From Cyclina sinensis (Eukaryota > Mollusca > Bivalvia > Venerida > Veneridae), in NCBI GenBank assembly GCA_012932295.1, contig JAAONU010000001.1, forward strand, positions 4,487,104 to 4,551,103: 64,000 nucleotides of DNA. The letters run 5' to 3'. The position numbers and the translations under genes were made by a program. The notes below the pieces were generated by a model, which made no database searches, was not told the origin of the DNA, and was given only the letters and a program-made list of their open reading frames with translations. Below are positions 11,455 through 23,200 of the stretch, one piece after another; position 1 is the first letter of the stretch, and every line of letters starts with the position of its first letter.

Positions 11455-12515
11455 GACAAACCATATATTACAATCATGTGCTGATAGCCTAACAAGTACA
11501 CTGACAAACCATATACAGTATTTGAAGGCAGCCTAACAACAGGACAAACCATATATTGCATTATTTGATCGGCAGCCTTAACAACAGACAAACCATATAT
11601 TACATGTCATGACAGCCTAACAAACAGACAAACAATATATAACATGTGATTACAGCCTAACAAACAGACAAGCCATTTATTACATGTGATGACAGCCTAA
11701 CAAACAGACAAACCATATGTTACATTTGATGACTGCCTAACAAACAGACATACCATATGTTACATGTGATGACAGCCTCACAAACAGACAAACCATATAT
11801 TACATGTGATGACAGCCTCACAAACACACGAACCATATATTTCATGTGATGACAGCCTCACAAACAGACAAACCATATATTACATGTGATGGCAGCCTAA
11901 CAAACAGACAAACCATATGTTACATTTGATGACTGCCTAACAAACAGACATACCATATGTTACATGTGATGACAGCCTCACAAACAGACAAACCATATAT
12001 TTCATGTGATGACAGCCTCACAAACAGACAAACCATATATTACATGACAATTGTGATGATGGCCTAACAAAAAGACAAACCATATATTACATTTGATGAC
12101 GGCCTAACAAACAGACAAACCATAAATTACATGTGATTACGGCCTAACAAACACACGAACCATATATTTCATGTGATGACAGCCTCACAAACAGACAAAC
12201 CATATATTACATGTGATGGCAGCCTAACAAACAAACCATTTATTACATGTGATGACGGCCTAACAAACAGACAAACCATATATTACATGTGATGGCGGCC
12301 TAACAAAAAAAACATTTATTACATGTGATGACGGCCTAACAAACAGACAAACCATATATTACATGTGATGATGGCCTTACAAACAGACAGACCATATATT
12401 ACATGTGATGATGGCCTCACGAACAGACAAACCATATATTACATGTGATGACAGCCTAACAAACAGACAAACCATTTATTACATGTGATGATGGCCTTAC
12501 AAGTACATCAGCCAG
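11455..12515. repeat. 40-bp minisatellite, about 26 copies
   Basis: Repeat of a ~40-bp unit containing ACCATATATTACATGTGATG and GCCTAACAAACAGACA. Some units are shortened by 10-20 bp (e.g. near 12230 and 12300). A higher-order block of about 200 bp occurs twice (from about 11701 and again from 11901), marked by the variant GACTGCCTAACAAACAGACA and then a TACCATATG variant. Confidence 0.95.
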
Positions 12516-14060
12516 GCAGTAAGAGAGCTTGTATGAACTATAACAAGATATGATCCATCAGATTTGCTGCTTGTACAGTACCTACCCGCAGGCAGGCTGT
12601 CAAGATAGGCCCACTGTTTATTGGTATGCTATAGACACTTGAGATGCTTTTGTTCTTAAGTATAATGTAGAAAAAACCTTAGAGATGCAGTAATGAAATG
12701 TACTGGTAGTTGTTGTGGTGAAAAATTTGAGTAACATTTCAGTTTGGTACGTTTCTTTTTTGTAAGCTACTACTGACGATATCCAACATTTCATATTGTA
12801 TACACAAATGAATGAACATTTCTGTCAAATAAATAAAAATTCCTTAGTTGAATTTTTTTTTTTCTTGTGAAAGATTCATAAAAAAAATCATGATTAAGAA
12901 AAAGTATTCAAAATTCAGAAAGATAGGGATACTGTTGAATTTGTTAGAAACTCACTACCAGTTAACAGTGGGCTTGAAGTAGCCAATGAAAATACAATAT
13001 TGCAGGGACGTTTCATTATCGTTTGTTGTATATTTGCATTGCTATTAACCTACATATATTATATTCATTGTTGCATCACTATTATCTCTAAATTTATACA
13101 TGTTACCGAGTTACAATGTTGTTAATAGTGAAACATTTATTGATTGCTATGGTCAATCATACCTTCGGTTATATGCAATGTTTTTCTTTTTTTTATGTAG
13201 ATGCTATTATTGGCTTTCAGTTATATTCACTATTGTTAAAATGAAACGTAGAAGTCTTGGTATGGTATTTGTCAACATTTAATTTCATTGACCTCTTTAG
13301 GTTGTTTTCATTCTAAATTGAGGTCTGTGTTGTTAAGAAAGCACCACTAAAATTTTCACTGGATTAAAATTTATAATTGATACAACATTTTCAAGATATA
13401 GATAAATTGGATTAAAGACAAAGTGAGCAGTAGTACAGTTAAATTGCCTCCAGGATACAGAAGACAGTTGCGGATAAGTACACTGGTTTTTTTTCCAATT
13501 AGAAATATATATTATTTACGAAGAATGTTGATAAATACCTGCCCTGATAATCAATCTTTTCTTAGTTGTTTTCTCTACGAGTCCGTCCATGACTTTTCAA
13601 GTCCCTTGTTTAACCTGTCTGTAAAATTATCTTAAGACCTGTTACAGTCAGTATGTATGTATGTATTTGCACAAACATTTTTGGATTATTGTAAATGTAT
13701 TAAAAATTTGGTCTCAAAGAAGTAACAGACATGGTGTGGAAATTATATCAACCTTTGAAGATCTTATACATAATAAGACTAATTTTAAATGTAGTGTTAT
13801 ATGTGATGAATGAATTTGTATTTTAAATTTAACGAAACGCCACAATGTATGCAAGAAGAAATGAAATAATATACTGTTCATATTTATTGTTTATACTGCT
13901 TATCTACCGTTGAAATGCTTGATGAAGATTTTATTTTGAAGAACAATTTGAATCAGTTTACCACTGTTATATTTTGCATCCTTGTAATAAAATATAAGCT
14001 GCATCCTGCCTTGTTTTGTGTATTGCTTCTGGTTTACTATACATGTAGTTTGTCTAATTT
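12516..14060. other. Intergenic stretch, nothing recognised
   Basis: AT-rich sequence with scattered AATAAA motifs and no supported exon. The short open frames near 13100 and 13423 have low-complexity, hydrophobic translations. Confidence 0.5.
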
Positions 14061-14061
14061 G

Positions 14062-14308
14062 AGTTTATCAATGGCAGCAGTTCACCTATGACCGATGGCC
14101 CCTGCAGTCAAAGTTGTGGGGAATAGTGTAAGATGCAGAAAGCATTCCACTCCAGACACACCTGGTTCATCTCTACGCCCGGTGTATAGCTCTGATATAG
14201 TTGCACCTTAGTTTAACACCTCTTCTGAAAGACAAGTTATGTGAGCAGCAGGAGATCAAACTCACGACCCCTGGATTACAAGTCCATCAATTACTACTGG
14301 AGTTGTTT
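14062..14308 (-). mobile_element. tRNA-derived SINE, copy 2
   Basis: Same family and orientation as 5593-5895. On the minus strand the head contains GTGAGTTTGATCTCC as B box and a CCAGTAGTAATTGATGG A-box region. It is more diverged than copies 1 and 3. Confidence 0.65.
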
Positions 14309-15054
14309 TGAATTATGCTGAATATTTATGTTGTGATCGACACTGACCATGACGAATCATACAGTCTTCAGAGTTTATGTATTTCAGCATACCTTCTTTT
14401 AGAGTTCTTTGTCTCTGTAGTATTGTCTTTTTGTAATGAAAAAAAGTCTCATAATATCTAAAAAACAGCAATCTCTCTATAAAACAACTTTTTTGTGGGA
14501 CTAAGGCCCTATTGCATTGAACTTTGCACAATATTGCAGAAAAAACAGTGCCCAGTGCCTTATTTGATCTGGTTACCAGTATTAGATCCATGGCGCCTTT
14601 ATTTCCACTCTGAGGAGTACTCCGTAGGCTTGAGACCTTTTCACTGAAGAGCATGGGTTCAAACTCCACCCGAAGCAATATTTGTTTTTGGATTTTTTTG
14701 TGATGGTTTTTGTATTAACTTTCATTGGAATTAAATCAAACTTCATTCATTTTAAACATATTTCAAATGTTATAAAGCCTTTAAACATGTTAAATTATAA
14801 AGATTTGGATTCATTCATAGTTTACAATACCTTAACAAGTGAAGTGGCTTATTGGAAATGACCTGCACAATGCGGAGCCTATTTCTACAGAGATGTTTTG
14901 GGTAAGCAAAGAAACAAAAATCTGAAAAATAGAATACTTTATTGAATGACCTTTTGTGTGATTTAGGCTTCACATGGTTTGAGATAGTGCTTCACTGCAA
15001 ATAGCATTTATTATGAAACCAGAGTTCTTTGTCTATTCTCAGAATGCAGTCTTT

Positions 15055-15392
15055 AGCTCAGCTGAGCACAAAGTGCTCAAAGGTGAGCTATTGGGATCAT
15101 TGATTGCGGGCGTCTGTCAGCGTGCATTGTGCGTAAACAATTTGTCTTGAATGACTTCTCCTCCTAAACCACTAAGCCAACTTTGACATAACATGCCTGG
15201 GATATTCCTTGCATGAAGCTCTACCAAAGTTATGTCCCTTGAGTGAAAATTGGCTCTGGGCTGGGGATCAGTTGAATTTATATAGATTTATATAGGGAAA
15301 ATCTTTAAAAAGCTTCTGATGTTTGCTCAACAGCAGACCCAAAGGCAAACTATTCAGGTGAGCGATCTAAGGCCATCATGGCCCTCTTGTTT
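15055..15392 (+). mobile_element. Short Helentron-like element (family A), short form
   Basis: Starts AGCTCAGCTGAGCAC and ends AGGTGAGCGATCTAAGGCC, then the imperfect palindrome GGCCATCATGGCC and CTCTTGTTT. The same end structure occurs in the 1.6-kb element at 38036-39692. This copy lacks the tandem core. Assignment to Helentron-like elements is inferred from architecture. Confidence 0.6.
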
Positions 15393-15798
15393 GTTTTGTT
15401 TAGTTTGTTCGATTTTTTTGTGACAAAAGCCTAACGACCTTTGGAATAAATCCATGTGTCATCACTGAAGAAAATAATCAATTAACTCTAGCTGTAGAAT
15501 ATGTTTGATTTAATTAAAATTGTGATAATTTTACCAAAAAGAATGTGAACCACAGTGTCTTTTTCTAAGAGTAAACTACAAAGTCTCATATGAACCTTGA
15601 AATATGCGGTTTCTTTGTATAACGTGATTTTTCTTGACCAAGCACTCGAGTTTACCTGAAGAACCCATTGTACTTACAAAGAATTGTGTTTTGTATGACC
15701 TTATAGCTTCCAGTGACCTGTAGCATTCAAGGCATTTTTGTAGAACGGCATTTTGAGTGTGTTAAGTCTTAAATTACAACAACAAATTGACTCTAAAT

Positions 15799-15827
15799 GA
15801 TATTAGATATCTTAGATATCTAATATC
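15799..15827. repeat. Perfect 14-bp palindrome
   Basis: Arms GATATTAGATATCT and AGATATCTAATATC are exact inverted copies separated by a single T. No element boundary was recognised around it. Confidence 0.9.
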
Positions 15828-15934
15828 TTATTGTCAAATAAATTGTGTCTAGAATGACAATTTTTGAGACCAAAACCTAATGTCAACTAAGAATAAGCAT
15901 TTCATTGCCCAAAATTTCGAAATGACCAGTATCT

Positions 15935-16217
15935 ATCTATTTGAATTTATTTATCATTTCTACTGGTTGCCTATATGACAGACTCCCTCTGCAGAGATTA
16001 TTTATTTTATGTTGTGAGGGATAGTGCAAGATACAGAAAACATCCCATTCCAGAAACACCCATGGTTCTTTTGCATGCTCAGTGTACAGCACTGATACAT
16101 GGGACCTTGGTTTCACGTCTCATCCAAAAGACAATAAGAAATGTTAGCGGAGGAGTGGGGAATTGATCTTGTGACCCCTGGGTTTCCAGTCCAGCTGTTA
16201 CCACTGCACCACTGATC
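15935..16217 (-). mobile_element. tRNA-derived SINE, copy 3
   Basis: Closest relative of the copy at 5593-5895. The minus-strand head contains CAGTGGTGCAGTGGTAAC and a B-box-like region AAGATCAATTCCCC. The distal end carries ATCTATCTATTTGA. Confidence 0.7.
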
Positions 16218-17110
16218 CACTTCTAAGAAAAATGACCACTAAAATTACGGGGGTTTATTTAATGTTCCAACCATGGACACTTTTTGTGGTTTCCTTTCAG
16301 AGAATGTTAAAGAGGGCTAAGTTCATGTATGTCAAATGGAATTTATGGATTCTTTGTGTGAAAGCATATTTTGTTTTACCAAATAATTGATTTTTCCTGA
16401 AAAGGGTGTTTTCTTTTTTGTAGAACTACATTTTGTTTGCTCTAAGCTTCCACTGACTTGTAGAATTCAAAGTCTCTGTTTTGTGTGCCTTTTTGTGTGA
16501 TCTAGGTCTGGAATTACCTGTATAGTTAGATATCTGTTTTTTGAATAGTGTTTTGTGTGACCAAGGCCTTCTACAAGCTCTCGAATTACAGTGTGTTATC
16601 TGTGAAAAAGTGTTTAAATAGAAATAGTGGTCTTTTCTCAAAATTAGGTTGACTTCATAAGAAAATTATGTGGTGCCATAGAACTCATTGTCTTCTGTGT
16701 TGAATGGTGTTTTGTGTGACCAAAGCCTCATATGACCAGTGGTTTCTTTATACATACATTGGAATATGTTGTTTCATCAACATCTAAGTTTTGCCCCTTG
16801 AATCTGTGGTCGTTTTGAATCAAGGCAATATGTTATCATATACATTTTGATATTATGTACAAGATGTTACACATAAAATTTTGAATGTTTTAGGGAAAAA
16901 ACTAGTTTATAAACGAAGAACAAGAATAAAATATAAAATTCAAAAATAGCAAAAAAATGCATTGAAACCTAATCTCGAAAACATTATTTGTTGTATATAA
17001 TATTTAGAAAAATAGTGAAATAAATGGGGTGACCAAATGGGGCCTCAAAAACATTGCCTTTCAACTGACTTGTAGAATTTAAGGTCTGTTTGAGAAATGG
17101 CATTCTTTTT

Positions 17111-18745
17111 TATACCCCCTAAACAAAGTCTGGGAGGGGTGGAGGTTTACAGGTGGTCGGTCTGTCAGGCGGGCGGTCAGGCGGTCTGTTGTAATTTCCT
17201 TGTCCGGAACATAACTTGAAAACTGATGGTTGAAATTCTTTGCAACTTCATACATTGGTCAAACACAATGAGAGGAAGTGCATTGTTCAAGAATAATAAC
17301 TCCATCTTCACTATTTGCAGAGTTATTGCTCTTTGTTGGTTTTCCTTTTCCGGAGCATAACATGAAAACTAATTGTTGGAATTCAATGCAACTTCATACA
17401 ATGGTCAGGCACAATGAGAGGAAGTGCATTGTTTGAGAATCATAACTCTATCTTCACTATTTGCAGAGTTATTGCCCTTTGTTGGTTTTCCTTGTCCAGA
17501 GCATAACTTTAAAACTACTGGTTTGAATTCAATGCAACTTCACACAATAATCAAGCTCAATGACAGGAAGTACAGTGTACAAGAGCTATAACTCTCTATT
17601 CACTATTTGCAGAGTTATTGCCCTTTGTTGGTTTTCCTTGTCCAGAGCATAACTTGAAAACTACTGGTTTGAATTCAATGCAACTTCACACAATAATCAA
17701 GCTCAATGACAGGAAGTACAGTGTACAAGAGCTATAACTCTCTATTCACTATTTGCAGAGTTATTGCCCTTTGTTGGTTTTCCTTGTCCAGAGCATAACT
17801 TGAAAACTACTGGTTTGAATTCAATGCAACTTCACACAATAATCAAGCTCAATGACAGGAAGTACAGTGTACAAGAGCTATAACTCTCTATTCACTATTT
17901 GCAGAGTTATTGCCTTTTGTTGGTTTTCTTTTTCCGGAGCATACCTTGAAAATTAACAGTTGGAATTCAATGCAACTTCATACAATGGTCAGGCACAATA
18001 AGTGAAAGTGCAATTTTTAAAAATAATAACTCCACCTTAACTAATTGCAGAGTTATTCCCCTTTGTTGGTTTTCCTTGTCCGGAACATAACTTAAAACTA
18101 CTGGTTGGAATTCAATGCAACTTCACACAATGATCAAGCACAATTAGAGGAAGTGCAGTGTCTGAGAATCATAACTTCATCTTCACTATTTGCAGAGTTA
18201 TTGCCCTTTGTTGGTTTACCTTGTCCGGAGCATAACTTAAAAAAACTACTGGTTGGAATTCAATGCAACTTCATACAATGATCAAGCACAACTAGAGGAA
18301 GTGCAGTGTCTGAGAATCATAACTCCAACTTCACTATTTGCAGAGTTATTGCCCTTTGTTGGTTTACCTTGTCCGGAGCATAACTTGAAAACTACTGGTT
18401 GGAATTCAATGCATTTTCATACAATGGTCAAGCACAAGGAGAAGAAGTGCATTGTACAAGAGCCATTACTCCATTTTTAGTATTTGCAGAGCAGTTATTG
18501 CCTTTTGTTGATTTTCCTTGTCCAGAGCATAACTTGAAAACTACTGGTTTGAATTCAATGCAACTTCGTACAATGATCAACCACAGTGAAAGGAAATGCA
18601 ATGTACAATAACAACAACTATCTTTAATTGCCCACAACCATAACTCTATTTCAATGCTTTTACAAAGTATTCTGTTACTAATAACTTCCTCAGTTCCGAA
18701 ACAGTCTTGCGGGGGTATTAATCACATTTAGTGACAGCTCTAGCT
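17111..18745 (+). mobile_element. Helentron-like element (family C) with a 146-bp tandem core
   Basis: Left end TATACCCCC and right end GGGGGTAT (18711) are inverted. The core holds nine units of ~146 bp: AGTTATTGCCCTTTG-type landmarks lie at 17321, 17467, 17613, 17759, 17905, 18051, 18196, 18344 and 18493. The units between 17467 and 17905 are almost identical, so the array grew recently. After the right inverted repeat a small TCAC/GTGA hairpin precedes CAGCTCTAGC. No protein-coding capacity is seen. The short open frames near 18253-18611 are fragments of this repeat. Confidence 0.7.
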
Positions 18746-20130
18746 TTTTTTTTTATAAAAGCCTAAAATAAGTTGTAGGTAGCTTCTTAGTAGATTTTCA
18801 AGTGGCATATAAAAAGAAACAAGTGTGAGCTACAAAAAGTGAAATGCATTTTGTGTTGATAAAGATCGAATATTTTCAGGATATTACATAAGGTCTCTAA
18901 TGTGATCAAAGTCTTGTGAAAATTGTGATTTCTTTCTATGTTAGCTAGTTGACTGATCAGATTAGACAATAATTGTAGAATAACAGGTCTCTGTAGACCT
19001 GATTGAATACAATGTTTCCTGTAGAAGGTGTTCTTTGATACTTATTAGCATTATTTGGTACATCTGTAAGATTTGTAGTTGCTTTTTAGAAATACCTTTT
19101 GCGTTTTTATCCTTAAATGACTTGTAGAAGTTCTTTATTCCTTGCAGTCTAACAAGCATTTGACATCCGTATAGAACTGTGTTTTGTGTGACAAAAATCT
19201 CAAATGGGTTGGGTGAGTAGTCTCAGTGAATAAATAATGCATTGGGAAGTTAAAACTTTGTCTAACATGTGGTATTTGTAGTCTTCTTTTAGATATTAAG
19301 TGTTTCGTGTGAATATGTAATATTAAGTTCTATGACTTCTAAGATTAGTGTTCTTCATTATACAAGGTGGTTTTTTTTAATTTTTTTTTTTTGTGAGCAG
19401 CAAGATCACACGATCTGTACTATCAAAATCAATTGTTTTTGACTGTTAGTCCATGTTCTCTTTAAGATGTGCTTCATTTTTATAGTCTGATTATAGAACG
19501 GTGCTGTTGTACATTGACATTTTTGATTTTGAATAATGTCTTGCTGCATTTGTATTATTTCACTAGTAATGGGGCTCTTCTTTTAAATCGGATTTTATTT
19601 TGCTTTTGTATTTGCTTTAGTTTAGTCTTTATTTCAGTTGAACTCTTACAGTGACTTAAAGCCTTAATCCTACTGGCACAAAAAAGTATTTTAGGTATTT
19701 GCATGCTCACAATAAAGCTTGTATTTAAAAGCTCTATCTCTCAGAAATAAAAATTCTATTACTTTATGAAACTATATACCGTTACTGTCAAACCCCTAGC
19801 GTGTATCTTTTATATCAATAAGTGGCTGCTACACTTATATCCGTTCTATCTCGCACTCTGTTTATTTGTTCTTTCAGGGACTATTAATACAGGGTCTTTC
19901 AAAATGCTATTTGAAAGACCCCGATTAAAAGTAAGTCCCAGGTTTTTAACCTTTACGGATCAAAGATATTAAAAAAAGTTTCAAAATTTTATGACTCCGA
20001 AAATGTATCTAAATACAATTTGGGGCTTACGGAAACCGTAATCCAAAACAACAGTATTTCTGGTGTTTAAATCGTTGAGTTACTATAGCAAGTTCAATGA
20101 ACGCACATTGAAAGTTACATGAACAGCGTT
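18746..20130. other. Intergenic stretch upstream of TK1, nothing recognised
   Basis: AT-rich sequence with remnants of the degenerate array up to about 19330. No supported exon was found. Confidence 0.45.
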
Positions 20131-20170
20131 TCTTGACCGAGATTTAAAGGAGGGAATTTCAAGTCAGCTA

Positions 20171-20178
20171 TTTCCCGC
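20171..20178 (+). promoter_or_regulatory. E2F consensus site upstream of TK1
   Basis: TTTCCCGC, an exact match to the E2F consensus TTTSSCGC, lies 59 bp before the TK1 start codon. Thymidine kinase genes of animals are classic E2F targets, so the site fits the gene. No TATA box is seen near it. Confidence 0.65.
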
Positions 20179-20236
20179 AAAATTGTGGTGGCTTTTTGTT
20201 ACGTGAGATTTTTTTTCTCATTCTTGTGATTTCAAG

Positions 20237-23200
20237 ATGATGTCGTCAACGCCTGCACTTTCATCTCCAGTTATGAACACCACTCGAAAAGTTGGACATA
20301 TACAGGTATAAATATAAATTGATTTTGATGGTTTAAATGCGTGAAAACTTACATAGAATAACGACGCTTTGTTTTTCCCCAAGATAACGTATTTGGATGA
20401 GGCTAGCATTGGCCATTTATTGTGTTGCCTGCTACAAAGTAGCTGTGACATATAGGGATCACTGCTTTGTCGTCTGTCTGTCGTCCGTCACAAAACTTGT
20501 CCGGACTACTCCTCAAAAACTATTGGTTCCATTTCATCCAAACTTTACAGGAATGTACCAAGTGTAGTTGTGCAATTCTTCGGCATTTTCCAGTTCAGTG
20601 ATTTTTGGCAGAGTTATTGCCCTTTAATGATTTTTATTTTAAAGTTTGGTCAGATTACCTCTTAAACTATTAATGCAATTTGAATGAAATGTTACAGGAT
20701 TGATTGGTACCTCAGGTACTTGCGCATAATCAATGGGTTGTTCGGTTGAATGATTTTGGCTGAGTTATGGCCCTTGAATAAAATAGGCGTTTTGGCCAAC
20801 AAACTGCTCAATACAACTGCTTAATTGGCTATCATCAGGTGACACATTTGATTACTGATTGCTCTTGTTTGGTAAAAGAATGTATGTTACAGTATAGTCA
20901 GTTGAAAAGCCCATTTTCTCTGAGTCTTGCTGTCTTATTTATTCATTGTTGCAACATCAGTATAAATGAACTGCACCCCTATCACCGATGTACTTGTATT
21001 ATCATTCAGTGACACACAATTGTCCCTGCAAGTACATATACTCATGCAATAGTAATGCCACAATTGCAAACAGTACAAAAAGGCTTTACTTTGTTAAATT
21101 ATTCAGTAAACTTCTTTTTCAGAAATTGTTTAATACTTTAATTCTCTCTTTAATTAGTAGACCACCATTTTATAAAATCACCGGTATATATTATGGCCAG
21201 TATAAATGTGAAGGCTGAGTATTAATTATACTGATGTAAAAATGCATTGTAAAACTAATTTTGCCAGTTTGTTTTAATGTTAACAGTTAAAAACAAATGT
21301 CCTTTTTATGTCAAAGTGAGATTAGGATATCCTTCAACGTCCAACTTATTACATCATGATATCCACTATATATTTATATGCTTCATCTCAGAATTGTATG
21401 CTTGTGTAATGGTACTCTTCACCTCAACAAATTATCAGCTTTTGAATAAAACATTGATCTTAAAAAGAAATTATCTGCCAAGGGATATTAACGGTATCTG
21501 TAACTCTGTAAATAAACCTAATGCTGTCCTGGCAAGAAAGCTAATATTTATTTTATCAACGATTACGTAGTTAAGTGGCGTTAAGCGAGATGATATTTGA
21601 CCTTGAAAAATTAAGTTTCTATTTTCATGTCATTTATTGTTCCATGTTTTAAAAGTTCAATACCTGTCAGGGCTCTCACGAGGGTTAAAATTTTGGGAGA
21701 AGTGACTTCTCCCTAAGGCAAGATTTGGGAGAAGTCAGAAGACTCTTGGGAGAAGTTTGAACTGGCAACGCCAGGTCCATTTGTGAATGACAATGACAGA
21801 CAGCAAATATGTGGAGTGATTTTTATTCAACTTACTGTTAAAAACTAATGTATCTGTGGCATTAAAATTAAGTAACTTTTTTGTGAAAAGTCATGGATGT
21901 GTTTTCAGTCTCACCAGAATTTTTTTGAATAAAATTACAAACAATTTTAAGATGTAAATTATGTTGATTCATTAAAACTGTTGTTTTCAAAAGTAACTAC
22001 AACAGAAATATTCAAGTCTTAGAGAAAAGGAAACTTTTTCAATGAAAAACAGGTACTTATAATCAAAGCATAACAACTTATCTTAATCAATCAATTGAAT
22101 GTTGTAAGTTTGCCATATAAAGAGTCTCCAAGACTCTTTTTTTCTATTAATATAAAAATACGACGGGGTCGCGGAAATATATGACAAACGGAATTTATCC
22201 GACATTTTCACTCGCTGATTCATGTTTAATGAACTAAATATTTGCTGGAATTGGTTTCCCTCAATTTGTTAAGCTTGTCTTAAATCTACTTGACTTTTTC
22301 TTATAAAAAAAGTCCGAGAATTAAAACAAAAATACAAAAGTATTTTTGCCCGTTTCATGCACTGTTTAAAAGGTTAGAATAACATTGGTAAAGCATTGAT
22401 GTTTAACCATTTGCCTGTAAAATTAAGCATTCAATTAATTTGTTAAGACATAATCTGGTTGACTTTAAGTATTTGTAGTTCCCTGTTGTACACAACAGTT
22501 TTCTGTTCGGTGTACATCTCCAGTCGAATTATTGACCCAATTCAACACCTGTTGATGGCTAAATGTGTTAATTGTGTATCGAGTGTCAACACACAGGATT
22601 AAATCAATGGAAGTGGAAAAATGCGCTCTGATTGGTCAATGCTTTGAAGGTAGTATGTATTGATCGCCGTTTCCGAGTATAAGCTCGGCCCATAACCGGA
22701 GCTGAGCAAGTATTGGCGTCAGCAGATGAAACATTTTCGGCGAAGTTGATATCGCCTTGATGTTTCATAAAGGCGAAGTCAGGGAGTTTTGGGCGACGAT
22801 TTCGCCCATTTCGCCCCCTCGTGAGAGCTCTGCCTGTTCTAGAAAGCGGAAAGATTGATACTTTTAAATATTCATTTTATTATTCAATGCAAGAACTATT
22901 TGAAAAATGATGATGAGTTAAACACACAGTAAATACTTCTGTCTTCCCACTGCAGGATAGAATCACCCTTTTTCAAAAGTTCCTAGCATCCAAAATACTA
23001 TGTGGAAATGCATATAGTACATTGCAAACCTTTCAGGAACATGTGTTCTGTAAATTTTCAGCTTCCATTTTATCTTTAGGATGTTTAAAGGCACTTGATT
23101 TTTCGGTGTAAATAGGCCATGACTTGAATTTTCCTTCAAATTCTACAACATTAAAACAATAGAATAAATAATCAAAAAGCCTTGAAAATATTTTCACGAC

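Larger units (their letters stand above)
14940..19330. repeat. Old degenerate array with the motif TTTTGTGTGACCAARGCCT
   Basis: Variants of TTTTGTGTGACCAAGGCCT recur near 14953, 15415, 15690, 16490, 16550, 16706 and 19170. They are often paired with TGACTTGTAGAATTCAAGG (15710, 16455, 17065, 19118). The spacing is irregular, and a SINE (15935) and the element at 17111 have inserted into the array. Confidence 0.55.

Noticed and set aside
11455..12515. CRISPR-like regular array
   Set aside because: Units are contiguous with no unique spacers and the DNA is animal; it is a minisatellite.
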